Below, one piece after another: positions 16,840-26,478 of a DNA stretch of 50,038 bases. The position numbers were made by a program, and so were the translations under genes. Location of the stretch: the NCBI GenBank assembly GCA_946804195.1, contig CAMPEU010000028.1, positions 1-50,038 on the forward strand. The letters are read 5' to 3'. Source of the DNA: an uncultured Candidatus Saccharibacteria bacterium. Its GTDB lineage: Bacteria; Patescibacteriota; Saccharimonadia; Saccharimonadales; Saccharimonadaceae. The stretch's first letter is position 1. Every line of letters begins with the position of its first letter. The notes below the pieces were generated by a model. That model ran no database searches, was not told the DNA's origin, and worked only from the letters and a program-made list of their open reading frames with translations.

Positions 16840-17432
16840 TTAATTTATTACCCGATGAAGTTAAACGTGATATTCGGGCAGCGCGAATGAACGTGCTCTT
16901 GCTTCAATATAATCTATACACCTTCATTGTCATATTAATACTCGTTGGCATTAGTGCAATGTTCTTTGTCTTCCTCAATTTCACTCAATCATCAGCAGTC
17001 CAAACAAGTACCGAAAATAAGCAAAAATCCGTAAAACTTATAGATGTACAGAAAGAAGCTGATCAATATAAGAATGACCTCGCAATGGCTAAAAAAATAC
17101 TCAATGAAAGTATAAATTATACGGACGTCATACTTTCAATCACCGAATTAGTTCCTTCAGGGGTTGTCCTCGACTTTATTAACCTCAAGCCTGATGACTT
17201 TGGTAAGCCAATGCAGTTTGCAGCACACGCTACCTCGTTCGATAAAGCCTCGAAATTAAAAGATAACTTCCAGAGCTCCGAGTTATTTTCAAATGTCTTC
17301 ATACAAAATCTTGCTGATTCGGGTAGCTCAGGTTCATCGGAGGGATCATCAGAAGGTTCATCAGGACAGGCAGCGTACCCTATAGGATTTACGCTGAGTG
17401 CACAAATAAATAAGGTGGCTACTACATGGTAA
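16836..17432 (+). CDS. pilN: Type IV pilus assembly protein PilN
   Basis: 198 residues. Start MINLLPDEVKRDIR contains the conserved INLLP motif that docks into PilM. It has one membrane helix at about 27-50, a coiled coil and a small PilN fold. The ATG at 16836 overlaps the pilM stop. Near the C-terminus is a low-complexity serine/glycine insert (SGSSGSSEGSSEGSSG) inside the otherwise conserved domain. Paired with PilO, it forms the inner-membrane alignment complex. Confidence 0.9.
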   Translation: MINLLPDEVKRDIRAARMNVLLLQYNLYTFIVILILVGISAMFFVFLNFTQSSAVQTSTENKQKSVKLIDVQKEADQYKNDLAMAKKILNESINYTDVILSITELVPSGVVLDFINLKPDDFGKPMQFAAHATSFDKASKLKDNFQSSELFSNVFIQNLADSGSSGSSEGSSEGSSGQAAYPIGFTLSAQINKVATTW

Positions 17433-18007
17433 CACCACAATTAAACAATCTCTCCGCAACCAAGCTACGCGCAATTCTCGTCGCCACAATGGTGCTCCTC
17501 ATTGTTGTCGGGGGTGTATTATTCTGGTTTCTTCGAACTCAAATTATTGATGTCGCAAATCATGTACGCGAAGTAAGTACAGGGGCGGCAACCAGTAATG
17601 CGGATGTTATCCGTTTACAGAATCTGCAAAAGACTCTGGATGATGACAAGGAAGCAATCACCAGAGCAGCAAGTCTCGTTGGAGATAGCAGCACATACCA
17701 ATATCAAGAAAAAATGTTAAATGACCTGACGACATACGCTAAAAAAACAGGTATTGGTATCGTCTCTATAAACTTTGACGATATCAAAGATAGCACGGGT
17801 GCAACTGCCGGACTCAAAGAAATCGGTGTCACGCTCGCGATCGAGAGCCCTGTTGAATACACTTCAATTATGAAATTCATCCGTCTTATTGAGTACAGTT
17901 TGCCTAAGATGCAAATTGCCGATGTTTCCTTTGCGAGTGGTGCTTCTGAAGCTAGCAAGACGTCCATACAATTTTCATCAATAACCATAAAGGCATTTGC
18001 AAAATGA
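17426..18007 (+). CDS. pilO: Type IV pilus assembly protein PilO-like
   Basis: 193 residues with one N-terminal membrane helix at about 20-40, a coiled-coil stretch (RLQNLQKTLDDDKEAI) and a compact C-terminal alpha/beta domain. This is the PilO layout. Its position after pilN and the 7-nt overlap with it support the call. Sequence conservation alone is weak, as is normal for PilO. Confidence 0.78.
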   Translation: MVTPQLNNLSATKLRAILVATMVLLIVVGGVLFWFLRTQIIDVANHVREVSTGAATSNADVIRLQNLQKTLDDDKEAITRAASLVGDSSTYQYQEKMLNDLTTYAKKTGIGIVSINFDDIKDSTGATAGLKEIGVTLAIESPVEYTSIMKFIRLIEYSLPKMQIADVSFASGASEASKTSIQFSSITIKAFAK

Positions 18008-18279
18008 AAATCTCCCTACAGTCAAACCGATTTACTAGATTTATTGGTGCCTACCATGCATCAATATTCATCGTGACGGCAGCACTTATCCTAGGCGGGG
18101 TGGTATTTTCTCTGTACCAAATTATCGAGGAGACACTGGGTCAACCGATTCAGCCCAATGACAACACTACTGTTTTTGACAAAGAAGTAGTCGAGATCAT
18201 AGAAAAACTTCACGTTAGTTCAGAAAACGATGCCAAAGTTAACTACCCCTCTTCAAGATCCAATCCGTTTGTTGAGTAG
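18004..18279 (+). CDS. Small bitopic protein at the pilP position of the pilus operon
   Basis: 91 residues, start overlapping the pilO stop (ATGA). One membrane helix at about 19-38, then a short extracytoplasmic tail ending SSRSNPFVE. The tail recalls the 'NPF' segment at the start of PilP-like proteins, but there is no lipobox and no secretin-binding domain. With no outer membrane expected, a reduced PilP-like or accessory alignment protein is the best guess. It is certainly part of the pilus operon. Confidence 0.7.
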   Translation: MKISLQSNRFTRFIGAYHASIFIVTAALILGGVVFSLYQIIEETLGQPIQPNDNTTVFDKEVVEIIEKLHVSSENDAKVNYPSSRSNPFVE

Positions 18280-18290
18280 TCAAGACGCTG

Positions 18291-18302
18291 TATACTACAC
18301 AT
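18291..18302 (+). promoter_or_regulatory. -10 element of the PRC-barrel gene
   Basis: TATACT at 18291-18296 lies 6 nt before the ATG at 18303, predicting a leaderless transcript separate from the pilus operon. Confidence 0.55.
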
Positions 18303-18881
18303 ATGTTGATCAGCGGTACACAACTCATAGATATGCCCGTCATGAGCCTTCAAACGGGCAAGGAGCTTGCTCGTACTCATCTCGCGATTATCAATCCGCA
18401 CAATCTTACGATTGTTGCTTATCTAGTTACCGGTAAAACTCTGGACTACGATCCATCATATCTCAGGATTGCCGATGTCCGTGAAATTGGCAATATTGGA
18501 ATGATCATTGATAACAGTGACGAGTTTATTACTGAAGATGACATTGTCACCGAGAAAACAACGTATGAGATGGAATACGATCTCAATAACAAGCAAGTTG
18601 TTGACGAGCGCAAAAAGAAAATCGGAAAAGTCAATGACTATACTATTGATCTCGACAGTTTCGTTATTCAGCAAATATCTGTTCGCCGCCCATTACTCCA
18701 AAGCTTTAAAGATGCCGAGCTCCTCATCCATCGTAATCAAATAGTTGAAGTGACCGACGATCTCATTATCGTAAAGTCGGCAAAGAATAAAAAAAGCGCA
18801 AAAGTGAAGCATGGTAGGCACTACGCAAATCTATTTCAGCAACCAACACCACAGGCTGAATCTATCAAAATAAAAAATTAG
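18303..18881 (+). CDS. PRC-barrel domain protein
   Basis: 192 residues. Two PRC-barrel-like halves: 1-80 (GTQLIDMPVMSLQTGKEL ... VREIGNIGMIID) and 95-165 (KQVVDERKKKIGKVNDYTID). The tail is basic and polar. PRC barrels bind other proteins, as in RimM or photosynthetic reaction centres. No enzyme function is implied. It follows the pilus operon by 23 nt but has its own -10. The stop overlaps the recX stop by 4 nt on the opposite strand. Confidence 0.8.
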   Translation: MLISGTQLIDMPVMSLQTGKELARTHLAIINPHNLTIVAYLVTGKTLDYDPSYLRIADVREIGNIGMIIDNSDEFITEDDIVTEKTTYEMEYDLNNKQVVDERKKKIGKVNDYTIDLDSFVIQQISVRRPLLQSFKDAELLIHRNQIVEVTDDLIIVKSAKNKKSAKVKHGRHYANLFQQPTPQAESIKIKN

Positions 18882-19534
18882 CTTGCATCAACCGCAAGCG
18901 CTGATTTAATTGCATCATACGAAAATCCTTGACGAGCGAGATACTGCATAAGTTTTTGCTCATCAGTATATTTGTTCTGTTTTTTTGCAATAATCTTTTG
19001 AAGTTCATCTACATCATTGCGATCCGATTCATCCAGGCATCTTTCGATAATACCTTCATCAATACCCTTAGTCGCCAACTCTGCACGAAGTTTTCGAATA
19101 CTCGAGCCTTTTCGCTGATTACGATTTTCCACCCAAAACCTAGTAAACTTTTCGTCATCGATATAACCTTTTTCAGTCAGGCGTGCGTGTACCCGCTCGG
19201 TGATTTCTTTACTCACCCCTACTCTATCTTCTATTTCTCCCGTTCTACGACTACGCACTCTTCGAGTCATCGTCTTTTTATATAGATAGTCACGTACTTC
19301 ACGTGATGAATGTGGACGCATTAAACAATAGTCAAGAGACCTGGCATATAATTTTCCGAACTGACTTTCCGTTTCTAGCTCTGTCAGCTCTTTGTCGCTA
19401 TACTCCTTGCCGACCCTGATGCCTAAATCACCGACCTGAAAAACATCAAGAGAAAAACGATATTTACCATCCACCATCACATTTACTCGATTTTTATCTC
19501 TTTGCTGTATCGTGATACTGGTGATTTTCATCAT
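18878..19534 (-). CDS. recX: Regulatory protein RecX
   Basis: 218 residues. It is made of three-helix RecX repeats (SLDYCLMRPHSSREVRDYLYKK, then VHARLTEKGYIDDEKFTRFWVENRN), with a basic segment between them. RecX binds RecA filaments and limits their growth. It lies 12 nt downstream of recA on the same strand, the usual order. The start offers two adjacent ATGs (19534 and 19531). Confidence 0.93.
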   Translation of the reverse strand: MMKITSITIQQRDKNRVNVMVDGKYRFSLDVFQVGDLGIRVGKEYSDKELTELETESQFGKLYARSLDYCLMRPHSSREVRDYLYKKTMTRRVRSRRTGEIEDRVGVSKEITERVHARLTEKGYIDDEKFTRFWVENRNQRKGSSIRKLRAELATKGIDEGIIERCLDESDRNDVDELQKIIAKKQNKYTDEQKLMQYLARQGFSYDAIKSALAVDAS

Positions 19535-19546
19535 TTAATGAATTTT

Positions 19547-20587
19547 CTACGACTCTTCTTCGGCTACTTTTGCGCGAACTTTCTTTTCAATCTCTTCAAG
19601 AACTTTAGTATTATCTTTTAGATATTTCTTTACAGCTTCACGGCCTTGACCAATTTTTTCTTCCTTGTAGTCGAACCATGCGCCTGATTTACCCACAATC
19701 TCGTGCTGAACGGCAAGATCTAGGACATCACCAGTCTTGCTAATACCTTCGTTGTACATGATGTCAAACTCAGCCAGTCGAAATGGCGGTGCAATCTTGT
19801 TCTTGACCACCTTTACCTTGGTACGGTTGCCGATGATATCCTCACCACTCTTAATCTGTCCAATTCGACGAATGTCCAAGCGAACCGACGCATAAAACTT
19901 GAGTGCATTACCACCGGTTGTTGTCTCAGGGTTACCAAACATAACACCAATCTTCATACGAATCTGATTAATGAAAATAACTGTTGTCTTTGATTTACTA
20001 ATAATACCAGTCAACTTACGAAGTGCCTGGCTCATCAAACGTGCCTGGAGCCCCATGTGACTGTCGCCCATATCCCCATCAATTTCAGCCTGTGGTACGA
20101 GAGCTGCAACAGAGTCAACAACAACCAAATCAACAGCACTTGAACGGACGAGGGTTTCGGCTATTTCAAGCGCTTGTTCACCATTGTCCGGTTGTGAAAC
20201 GAGGAGGTTGTCCGTATCGACACCGAGTCTCTTGGCATACGAAGGATCAAGTGCATGCTCTGCATCGATAAATGCAGCTGTACCACCGGTCTTTTGAACC
20301 TGTGCAATCGCATGGAGTGTCAGAGTTGTCTTGCCCGAGCTCTCGGGGCCATAAACCTCGATAATGCGACCTTTTGGATAACCGCCACCAAGCGCCAAAT
20401 CCAGACTCAATGCTCCGGATGGAATCAGTTCAACGTCCACCTTTTGTGCCTCGCCCAATTTCATGATTGATCCATCACCAAATTGCTTGGTAATCTGATC
20501 CATCGCTAAGCCGAGTGCTTTAATTTTTCCTTCACTCTGACCTTTGCCTGCATCAATTGGGGTCGCTTTTTCGGTCTTTTTCGCCAC
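19547..20587 (-). CDS. recA: Recombinase RecA
   Basis: 346 residues from a GTG at 20587 preceded by GGAGG at 8 nt. Walker [10 protein letters not shown] at 80-88 and the MAW-type segment [19 protein letters not shown] are present. Loop regions ([37 protein letters not shown]) and the acidic C-terminus are intact, and there is no intein. It catalyses homologous strand exchange and, where LexA exists, its self-cleavage. It is transcribed from the palindromic divergent promoter at 20618-20651. Confidence 0.98.
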   Translation of the reverse strand: MAKKTEKATPIDAGKGQSEGKIKALGLAMDQITKQFGDGSIMKLGEAQKVDVELIPSGALSLDLALGGGYPKGRIIEVYGPESSGKTTLTLHAIAQVQKTGGTAAFIDAEHALDPSYAKRLGVDTDNLLVSQPDNGEQALEIAETLVRSSAVDLVVVDSVAALVPQAEIDGDMGDSHMGLQARLMSQALRKLTGIISKSKTTVIFINQIRMKIGVMFGNPETTTGGNALKFYASVRLDIRRIGQIKSGEDIIGNRTKVKVVKNKIAPPFRLAEFDIMYNEGISKTGDVLDLAVQHEIVGKSGAWFDYKEEKIGQGREAVKKYLKDNTKVLEEIEKKVRAKVAEEES

Positions 20588-20617
20588 GTCAGTAATCCTC
20601 CGTATTAGTAATTCATT

Positions 20618-20651
20618 CTATTATACCAAAGCTACATGTTTGGTATAATAG
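20618..20651. promoter_or_regulatory. Palindromic divergent promoter of recA and a pilin-like gene
   Basis: CTATTATACCAAA (20618-20630) and its exact complement (20639-20651) flank an 8-nt spacer. Each arm is an extended -10 (TGGTATAAT) facing outwards: minus strand for recA, plus strand for the pilin at 20657. Their -35 regions must overlap the other arm, so the two promoters probably exclude each other. Confidence 0.65.
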
Positions 20652-20656
20652 CTGTA

Positions 20657-21160
20657 ATGAGTTCTCACAAAAAATCACAGCAATCCGGCTTTACCGTTAT
20701 CGAGCTTGTGTTCGTCGGCGCAGTACTGGCTGTTGCAGGTGTGCTGGCCTATATTCAAATGAATAACCTCGGCATCACCTCAGACGACCTGCAGCGAAAG
20801 ACAGCCGTTAACGCAATGTACTACGCTCTCGAGGAAGTCTACTACAAAGAGAACCAGTCATATCCCGCCACTCTAACGACAGAATCCATTCCGTCTGTTG
20901 ATCCTGCATTATTTACCGATCCCGACGGGTTTATACTGGGAAAAGAAGTACTATCCGAGAGTGAGCTAAAGAAATTACTCGAAGACGGCGACGCAGAAGA
21001 AGGCCTTCAACAACGCCTAGCCTCAGTTAGCCTCGGCAAAGGACCAAACTATCACTATGATGCAACAAATTGTGACAATAAGGGCCAATGTAAAAGCTAT
21101 GTCCTAAGAGCTGATCTCCAAAACGAAGAACAATACGTCAAAAAAAGTCGGCATAACTAA
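20657..21160 (+). CDS. Type IV pilin-like protein
   Basis: 167 residues from the ATG at 20657, 7 nt after TATAAT; an earlier in-frame ATG at 20636 lies inside the promoter. The leader MSSHKKSQQSG|FTVIELVFVG has the prepilin peptidase site and Glu+5. The hydrophobic helix is less canonical than in the other pilins of the window. The head domain is acidic, with a CDNKGQC cysteine pair near the C-terminus. It is probably a minor pilin, and its promoter is shared with recA. Confidence 0.88.
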   Translation: MSSHKKSQQSGFTVIELVFVGAVLAVAGVLAYIQMNNLGITSDDLQRKTAVNAMYYALEEVYYKENQSYPATLTTESIPSVDPALFTDPDGFILGKEVLSESELKKLLEDGDAEEGLQQRLASVSLGKGPNYHYDATNCDNKGQCKSYVLRADLQNEEQYVKKSRHN

Positions 21161-21167
21161 AATCCTG

Positions 21168-21917
21168 TTAGTCATCTTCGCCGATTGGGCGACCGTTTTT
21201 GAACGCTTCAACCGCATTGTGTAGGGTTGCTGCATGCTTTTTAGGATTCTGTACGTAGTGAAATCGGTACGTCGTTTCTTCGCCCTCGGTACTCAGTCGA
21301 ATTGAACCGTAATTTAATAACATTTGCATGATGCCATGTTGCGTATAGCTCGCATCTTCAACGTTCCCTAGGCTTACAGTCTGCTCCCTGTGTGCAAATA
21401 GTGTTTGCTGAGTTTCCTGTATGACACTCTCGTTCGTTAAAATAAATCGATTCTTGTAATAGACATACGATACTATATAAGCGCCAAGTGATATTAACCC
21501 CGTGAGCGCCAGGGCTGGTGTCAAAGATGAAGCAAAAGTCGGCTCGCCACTCGGTACAAGTATTGAGTAGTTCGCTAGTCCGATAATAACCAGAAGGACT
21601 AGAAATACAGAAAAACCTATCGGTATATAAACACCGATTGGATGTCGTTTAACAACGCTAATAACAAATTCTCCATCCGTCAGATTTAATCTTGGAAATC
21701 TTCGTACAGAATCTTTATGGCGACGAATTGCAGCATCGCTCAGCTGTGGCCTCAAGGGTTCCGCTGCGCGGGCGATGTGTATGGCATGTTTGAGCGCCAC
21801 ATCATGATGTGGCTGCTGAGAAGTCTCGTGTGGCTTGGGCGGATGGGCATATAGCGGCCTACCATTCGTATCATATGCAACGGGTTGATTATAATCGATT
21901 TCTTCATTAGCACGCAT
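21168..21917 (-). CDS. Membrane protein with bacterial PH domain
   Basis: 249 residues. The polar N-terminus (1-75) precedes LTDGEFVISVVKRHPIGVYIP. Two helices follow at about 97-118 and 133-152. A bacterial PH-like fold comes next (YYKNRFILTNESVIQETQQTLFAHREQTVSLGNVEDASY, then GSIRLSTEGEE). Proteins of this layout resemble YdbS-type membrane PH proteins; their ligand is unknown. It is the last gene of the ruv string, 17 nt after ruvB. Confidence 0.82.
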   Translation of the reverse strand: MRANEEIDYNQPVAYDTNGRPLYAHPPKPHETSQQPHHDVALKHAIHIARAAEPLRPQLSDAAIRRHKDSVRRFPRLNLTDGEFVISVVKRHPIGVYIPIGFSVFLVLLVIIGLANYSILVPSGEPTFASSLTPALALTGLISLGAYIVSYVYYKNRFILTNESVIQETQQTLFAHREQTVSLGNVEDASYTQHGIMQMLLNYGSIRLSTEGEETTYRFHYVQNPKKHAATLHNAVEAFKNGRPIGEDD

Positions 21918-21934
21918 ACGAGCTACACCAATCC

Positions 21935-22942
21935 TTATTGTTGATCTTTGCCTAAATGATTTGCACCCTTCGTCGTCACTTGTCGTCCGCGAGGCGTTCG
22001 CTCCAATAATCCAATCTGTAATAAATATGGTTCCTGGAAATCTTCAATTGTCGTCATCTCGTCACCGGTCAGCGCAGCGATCGTATTTAAACCAACCGGA
22101 CGATGACCATAGTGGTCCAAAATACTACCGAGTAATCTTCTGTCTGCAGGATCCAAACCGAGCTCGTCAACTTCTAACATCTTCAGCGCACCCGATGTCG
22201 TCACCATGTCTATAACGCCATCCCCGTTAACGTCAGCGTAATCTCTGACACGCTTGAGTAAACGATTTGCAATACGCGGCGTTAATCGTGAACGGCCCGC
22301 TAGTGTTATAGCCGCTTTTTCATCAATCTCGCTCTCGAGTAATTTTGCAGCGCGTATGATAATTTGTTTAATTTCTTTTTCACTATAAAATTCTAGACGA
22401 TGTGTCAGACCAAACCTATCACGCAAAGGAGCCGCTAATGAACCGGCACGTGTCGTTGCGCCAATAACCGTAAATTTCGGCAAATCCAAGCGTACACTAC
22501 GCGCAGCTGGACCCTTACCGATAACAATGTCTAGTTTAAAATCTTCCATCGCACTGTACAGCACCTCTTCGACAGAGCGATGAAGACGATGAATTTCATC
22601 AATAAATAAAATGTCGCCATCTGCCAAGTTCGTCAAAATACTCGCCAAATCACCAGCACGTTCAATTGCGGGACCAGACGTAACGCGGATATTTGCACCC
22701 ATCTCATTTGCGATAACAGTAGCCATCGTCGTTTTGCCCAGCCCGGGAGGGCCATACATCAAAATATGATCGACGGGTTCGCTACGTTTTTTTGCAGCAG
22801 TAATCGCCAGTTGTAGATTCTTTTTTAATCTCTCCTGGCCCACATACTCAGAAAAACGCTGCGGACGTAGCGTTACTTCGATTTGCTGTTCATCGTTATC
22901 GTCATCATGTGCCGACGTATCAACAATTCTCTCAATAGCCAT
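21935..22942 (-). CDS. ruvB: Holliday junction DNA helicase RuvB
   Basis: 335 residues. AAA+ motor with Walker [10 protein letters not shown] (from 64), Walker [11 protein letters not shown], sensor-1 GATTRAG, and the C-terminal winged helix ([17 protein letters not shown]). Hexamers pump DNA through the RuvA-bound Holliday junction. A TATACT (minus strand, 22950-22955) lies 7 nt before the ATG, so ruvB probably also has its own leaderless transcript inside the ruvC-ruvA string. Confidence 0.98.
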   Translation of the reverse strand: MAIERIVDTSAHDDDNDEQQIEVTLRPQRFSEYVGQERLKKNLQLAITAAKKRSEPVDHILMYGPPGLGKTTMATVIANEMGANIRVTSGPAIERAGDLASILTNLADGDILFIDEIHRLHRSVEEVLYSAMEDFKLDIVIGKGPAARSVRLDLPKFTVIGATTRAGSLAAPLRDRFGLTHRLEFYSEKEIKQIIIRAAKLLESEIDEKAAITLAGRSRLTPRIANRLLKRVRDYADVNGDGVIDMVTTSGALKMLEVDELGLDPADRRLLGSILDHYGHRPVGLNTIAALTGDEMTTIEDFQEPYLLQIGLLERTPRGRQVTTKGANHLGKDQQ

Positions 22943-22961
22943 TGACTATAGTATACCTGAA

Positions 22962-23540
22962 TTACGCTTTCAATGCCTGGGTCACACGATCTGCAGTCGA
23001 TAGATCAGTCGGAATTCCTTCAAGTGCTTTCGTAGCATCCGCAAGATTGTAACCAAGCGCCATTAACGCTTCAAGTGCTTCATCACTATGATTCATCGAT
23101 TGTGACTCGCCCGTCAGTGTACTGTTATCATAACGGAGGGGTAGACCGACCTTATCTTTCAAGTCAACAATCACTCGCTCGGCTATACGCTTTCCAATAC
23201 CCCCGGCCCGTGCGACAAATGTAGCATCAGCGCTTGCAATTGCATTACGAACCACTTCACTCTCGGCAATCGATAATATTGCAATCGCCGCCTTTGGTCC
23301 AACCCCTTGAACTGTAATCAGTAACTCGAAAAGCTTCTTTGCAGCAAGTGTAGAGAATCCGAATAACTCCTGTGACTGCTCGCGCACATGATGATAGGTG
23401 TAAAGTTTTATCTCTTCCCCTAGCATAGCTTTTTCATAATCGCCAAATGCAACTACAACCTCATAACCGACCCCATTCACATCAACAATGAGCGATCCGT
23501 TAAATTTCTCTTCTACTTTGCCAAAAACATGCGCTATCAT
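22962..23540 (-). CDS. ruvA: Holliday junction protein RuvA
   Basis: 192 residues: OB fold (MIAHVFGKVEEKFNGSLIVDVNGVGYEV), two helix-hairpin-helix motifs (LLITVQGVGPKAAIAIL; VARAGGIGKRIAERVIVDLKDK) and a C-terminal RuvB-binding domain. It recognises four-way junctions. It lies 9 nt after the PBP stop with GGAGG upstream of the start, so it is read from the mRNA of the preceding genes. Confidence 0.97.
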   Translation of the reverse strand: MIAHVFGKVEEKFNGSLIVDVNGVGYEVVVAFGDYEKAMLGEEIKLYTYHHVREQSQELFGFSTLAAKKLFELLITVQGVGPKAAIAILSIAESEVVRNAIASADATFVARAGGIGKRIAERVIVDLKDKVGLPLRYDNSTLTGESQSMNHSDEALEALMALGYNLADATKALEGIPTDLSTADRVTQALKA

Positions 23541-23549
23541 CAGTGAAAA

Positions 23550-25955
23550 TTACCCTCCAATATTATCTGTAATTGTATACGAAAGTGGCAGAGAGGTTGC
23601 CTCTTTAAATTCATCAGTGTCAGGCGTATATACTGCTGTTATTACATGTTGTCCTTTGCTAAGGAGAGGTGTTATCAAGGAAGCGCTGCCGTTAATAACC
23701 TGACTACTACCCAGTTCGTCGTCATCATCATAAAATGTCACGGAACCGGTTGCCTCCAAATCTGAAAGTGTTGCCGTAAATGTCACACTCGCACCTTCAG
23801 GCGCGCTATTTTGAGGATTTGCGCTCAATGCAACAGTTAATGTCTTAGCGGGTGATGAGTCGGTTGGTTTCGGTGACGGCGTCGGCTTTGGCGTGCTCAC
23901 ACTACAGGTTTTGCCAGGTAATGCATTAGACAAAAAATACTCACTATATGTCTTGCCCGCAACAGATTTATCTGCAAGTCCATAATTACTGCGACAAATA
24001 TTGCGCTGAACAACGCCCGATGCTACTTCGAATTTTGTATTAACACCAGCCATAATTACTCCCATCGCTCGAGTAAAAATTGGGCCCGCCATAATAGAAC
24101 CACCATTATACATCGGCGAATTGTTATTGTTACCTACCCACACACCAATAGCGATGTCAGGCGTATAGCCCATAGTCCACGCATCGCGTGAGTCATTAGT
24201 TGTTCCTGTTTTTACAGCTACTTTTTTAGTTGAACCATTCGTTGCATCAAAAACGCTGAGAGTACTACCGAACACCGAAGAGCGTGAAGCATTGTCTGAT
24301 AATATATCTGAAATCAGAAATGAACCCTGTGGACTCATAACTTCTTTTGAAGATTTATCATCTGCCTTAAAGACTCGATCATTATATTTGCTATCAATAC
24401 TCTTGATAATTGATGTCTCGTACTGTTGACCCTGATTGGCGAATGCTGCATATGCATTGGTCAAATCAAGCAATCGAACCTCTGCCGCTCCTAGTGCAAG
24501 CGAGAGACCATAATTATTGCTCTCGTTTATCGAAGAAAGACCCATGCGATTCGCTGTTTGGATAGCTTCGTTCACACCTAGCTTTTGCATCACTTTAATA
24601 GCCGGAATATTCAGCGACCAGTTAAGCGCGTTACGTACGCTAACATCACCACGGAATTTTCTATCTGCATTTTGCGGCGTATATCCTCCGCCAAAATCCG
24701 TTAGTTTGTCGTCCAAAACAGTCGCGGGTGTAATGACGCCATTCGCCAATGCCTGCGCATAATAAATTGGTTTGAAGCTCGAGCCAGGCTGTCTATCTGA
24801 AAGTGCAACATTTACTTTACCGAATTTTTCATCATTCCAATCATAACTACCAATAAGTCCGCGTACTTCACCTGTCTTTGGATCAATCGCAACTGCCGCC
24901 GCATTAGAACCACCATTAGCTTGGATGGTCGGCATATTTGCAGCGGTTGCATCTTGCAATGCTTTTTGAACTTTAGCATCCAGTGTTGTAGTAACACGGT
25001 AGCCGCTACGAGTTACCGTTTCTTCGCCGTACTTTTCATACAATTCCGCTAGTACCATCTCGGCAAAGTGCGGTGCAATACTGTCATTAATTGGTGAACT
25101 AACTTTTTGATATTTGAGCTTTTTCGCAAGAACCTGATTCATTTCCTTTTCGGTAATATATTCGTTATCAACCATCCGTGACAGTACGGTTTGTTGTCTC
25201 TCGTTTGCGTACTCAGCGTTACCGCTAATAGGTGAATAAAGGCTCGGTGCCGGAAGCAAGCCGACCAGCATGGATGCCTGTGCAAGATTGAGCTTGGCGG
25301 GCGTTGTACCGAAGTAAACCTGCGCCGCCTGTTCAATACCAAAGGCATTCTCACCAAAATAAACTGAGTTGAGATACATCTCGAGAATCTGATCCTTGGA
25401 ATATGTATTCTCTATCGCTACAGCAATCGAAAACGCCTGATACTGACGCAAGAAGCTTCGATTACTCGATAGGACGGTGATCTTTGCCAATTGTTGCGTA
25501 ATAGTCGAACCGCCGAAGCTCCCACCGCCATTTAACAGATAGCCATATACTGCCCGCAGCGTACTTAACATAGAAAATCCGCTGTGTTCATAGAAATCTT
25601 TATCCTCTGCTGCAACAAGCGCCTCCTTGACTGAACTCGATATCTTGCTCAGCGGTACTAAATCTCGATGTTCTGCTCTACCGGTACTATAAACTTCCGT
25701 CTTACCGTCAGAAGCGTACAGGACAATGCCCGTATTGTTTCGGTTCATTAGCCGGTCCATATCGGCGATATCGCGCGCAAAATAAAGATACGTCAGGAGC
25801 GGAATCAGAATCATTAACGCGACTATTGGTGTTACGACAACAAAAATCCGTTTTTTCCAGCTCAACTTGCGCCACCAACGAAAACGACTCTTTGCATGCC
25901 TCTTAACCCGCTGGGCGGGCGTGACACGTCGAGTGTATTTGCCTTGACGCTTCAT
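23550..25955 (-). CDS. Class A penicillin-binding protein with C-terminal Ig-like domain
   Basis: 801 residues from the ATG at 25955, which is 7 nt after TATAAT (minus strand, 25963-25968). The longer frame to 26060 overlaps ruvC and is rejected. A basic cytoplasmic tail and a helix (35-60) lead to a GT51 transglycosylase with AAEDKDFYEH (Glu117) and GGSTITQQLAK. The transpeptidase follows, with SSFK (Ser392), SLN (447-449) and KTGT (582-585). After a proline/threonine spacer (PKPTPSPKPTDSSP) comes an Ig-like domain at about 708-795. It polymerises and crosslinks peptidoglycan outside the membrane. It interrupts the ruvC-ruvAB series. Confidence 0.95.
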   Translation of the reverse strand: MKRQGKYTRRVTPAQRVKRHAKSRFRWWRKLSWKKRIFVVVTPIVALMILIPLLTYLYFARDIADMDRLMNRNNTGIVLYASDGKTEVYSTGRAEHRDLVPLSKISSSVKEALVAAEDKDFYEHSGFSMLSTLRAVYGYLLNGGGSFGGSTITQQLAKITVLSSNRSFLRQYQAFSIAVAIENTYSKDQILEMYLNSVYFGENAFGIEQAAQVYFGTTPAKLNLAQASMLVGLLPAPSLYSPISGNAEYANERQQTVLSRMVDNEYITEKEMNQVLAKKLKYQKVSSPINDSIAPHFAEMVLAELYEKYGEETVTRSGYRVTTTLDAKVQKALQDATAANMPTIQANGGSNAAAVAIDPKTGEVRGLIGSYDWNDEKFGKVNVALSDRQPGSSFKPIYYAQALANGVITPATVLDDKLTDFGGGYTPQNADRKFRGDVSVRNALNWSLNIPAIKVMQKLGVNEAIQTANRMGLSSINESNNYGLSLALGAAEVRLLDLTNAYAAFANQGQQYETSIIKSIDSKYNDRVFKADDKSSKEVMSPQGSFLISDILSDNASRSSVFGSTLSVFDATNGSTKKVAVKTGTTNDSRDAWTMGYTPDIAIGVWVGNNNNSPMYNGGSIMAGPIFTRAMGVIMAGVNTKFEVASGVVQRNICRSNYGLADKSVAGKTYSEYFLSNALPGKTCSVSTPKPTPSPKPTDSSPAKTLTVALSANPQNSAPEGASVTFTATLSDLEATGSVTFYDDDDELGSSQVINGSASLITPLLSKGQHVITAVYTPDTDEFKEATSLPLSYTITDNIGG

Positions 25956-25998
25956 TGCATTAATTATACCAAATTTTGTGAGGTAAAGCTTATTTACA

Positions 25999-26478
25999 CT
26001 AGCGTTCTCGGCCCATATACGCGTGCGTAATCGCAGCTGCCAATGCATCAGCACAATCATCCGGTTTTGGAGCTTCGCTCAAACCGAGCTGTATACGAAC
26101 CATCTCTTGCACCTGCTTCTTGTCTGCTTTGCCGTATCCAGTGAGTGACTGCTTGATTTGCTGAGGAGTATATTCAGCAATAGGAAGTTTTGCTCTACGA
26201 CCAGTCAACATCGCAACACCACGTGCCTGCGCAACACTGATTGCAGTTGTAACATTCTGTGAAAAAAATAGTTTTTCAATCGACATAACATCCGGCTTTG
26301 TCTCTGCGATAATTTCCGTTAATCCATCAAATATTTCTTCGAGTCGTTCATCAATTGGAGTATGCGCAGGCGTCGTTATCACTCCAGCAGTCACTAATTT
26401 TGCTTTATTTTTGCTAAAATCAACAACTCCAAAACCGAGAATACCTGTGCCGGGATCAATACCAATAATTCTCATCAT
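25999..26478 (-). CDS. ruvC: Holliday junction resolvase RuvC
   Basis: 159 residues. The RNase H-like catalytic acids are visible: IIGIDPGTGILG, SIEKLFFSQNVTTA and the C-terminal DDCADALAAAITH. It cuts Holliday junctions with RuvAB. The start (ATG at 26478 or 26475) overlaps by one base the stop of the upstream oxidoreductase gene. ruvC is therefore at the end of the flavoprotein operon. Confidence 0.97.
   Translation of the reverse strand: MMRIIGIDPGTGILGFGVVDFSKNKAKLVTAGVITTPAHTPIDERLEEIFDGLTEIIAETKPDVMSIEKLFFSQNVTTAISVAQARGVAMLTGRRAKLPIAEYTPQQIKQSLTGYGKADKKQVQEMVRIQLGLSEAPKPDDCADALAAAITHAYMGRER

Noticed and set aside
25956-26060. Longer start of the PBP gene
   Set aside because: It overlaps ruvC by over 60 nt and includes the TATAAT; the ATG at 25955 fits better.
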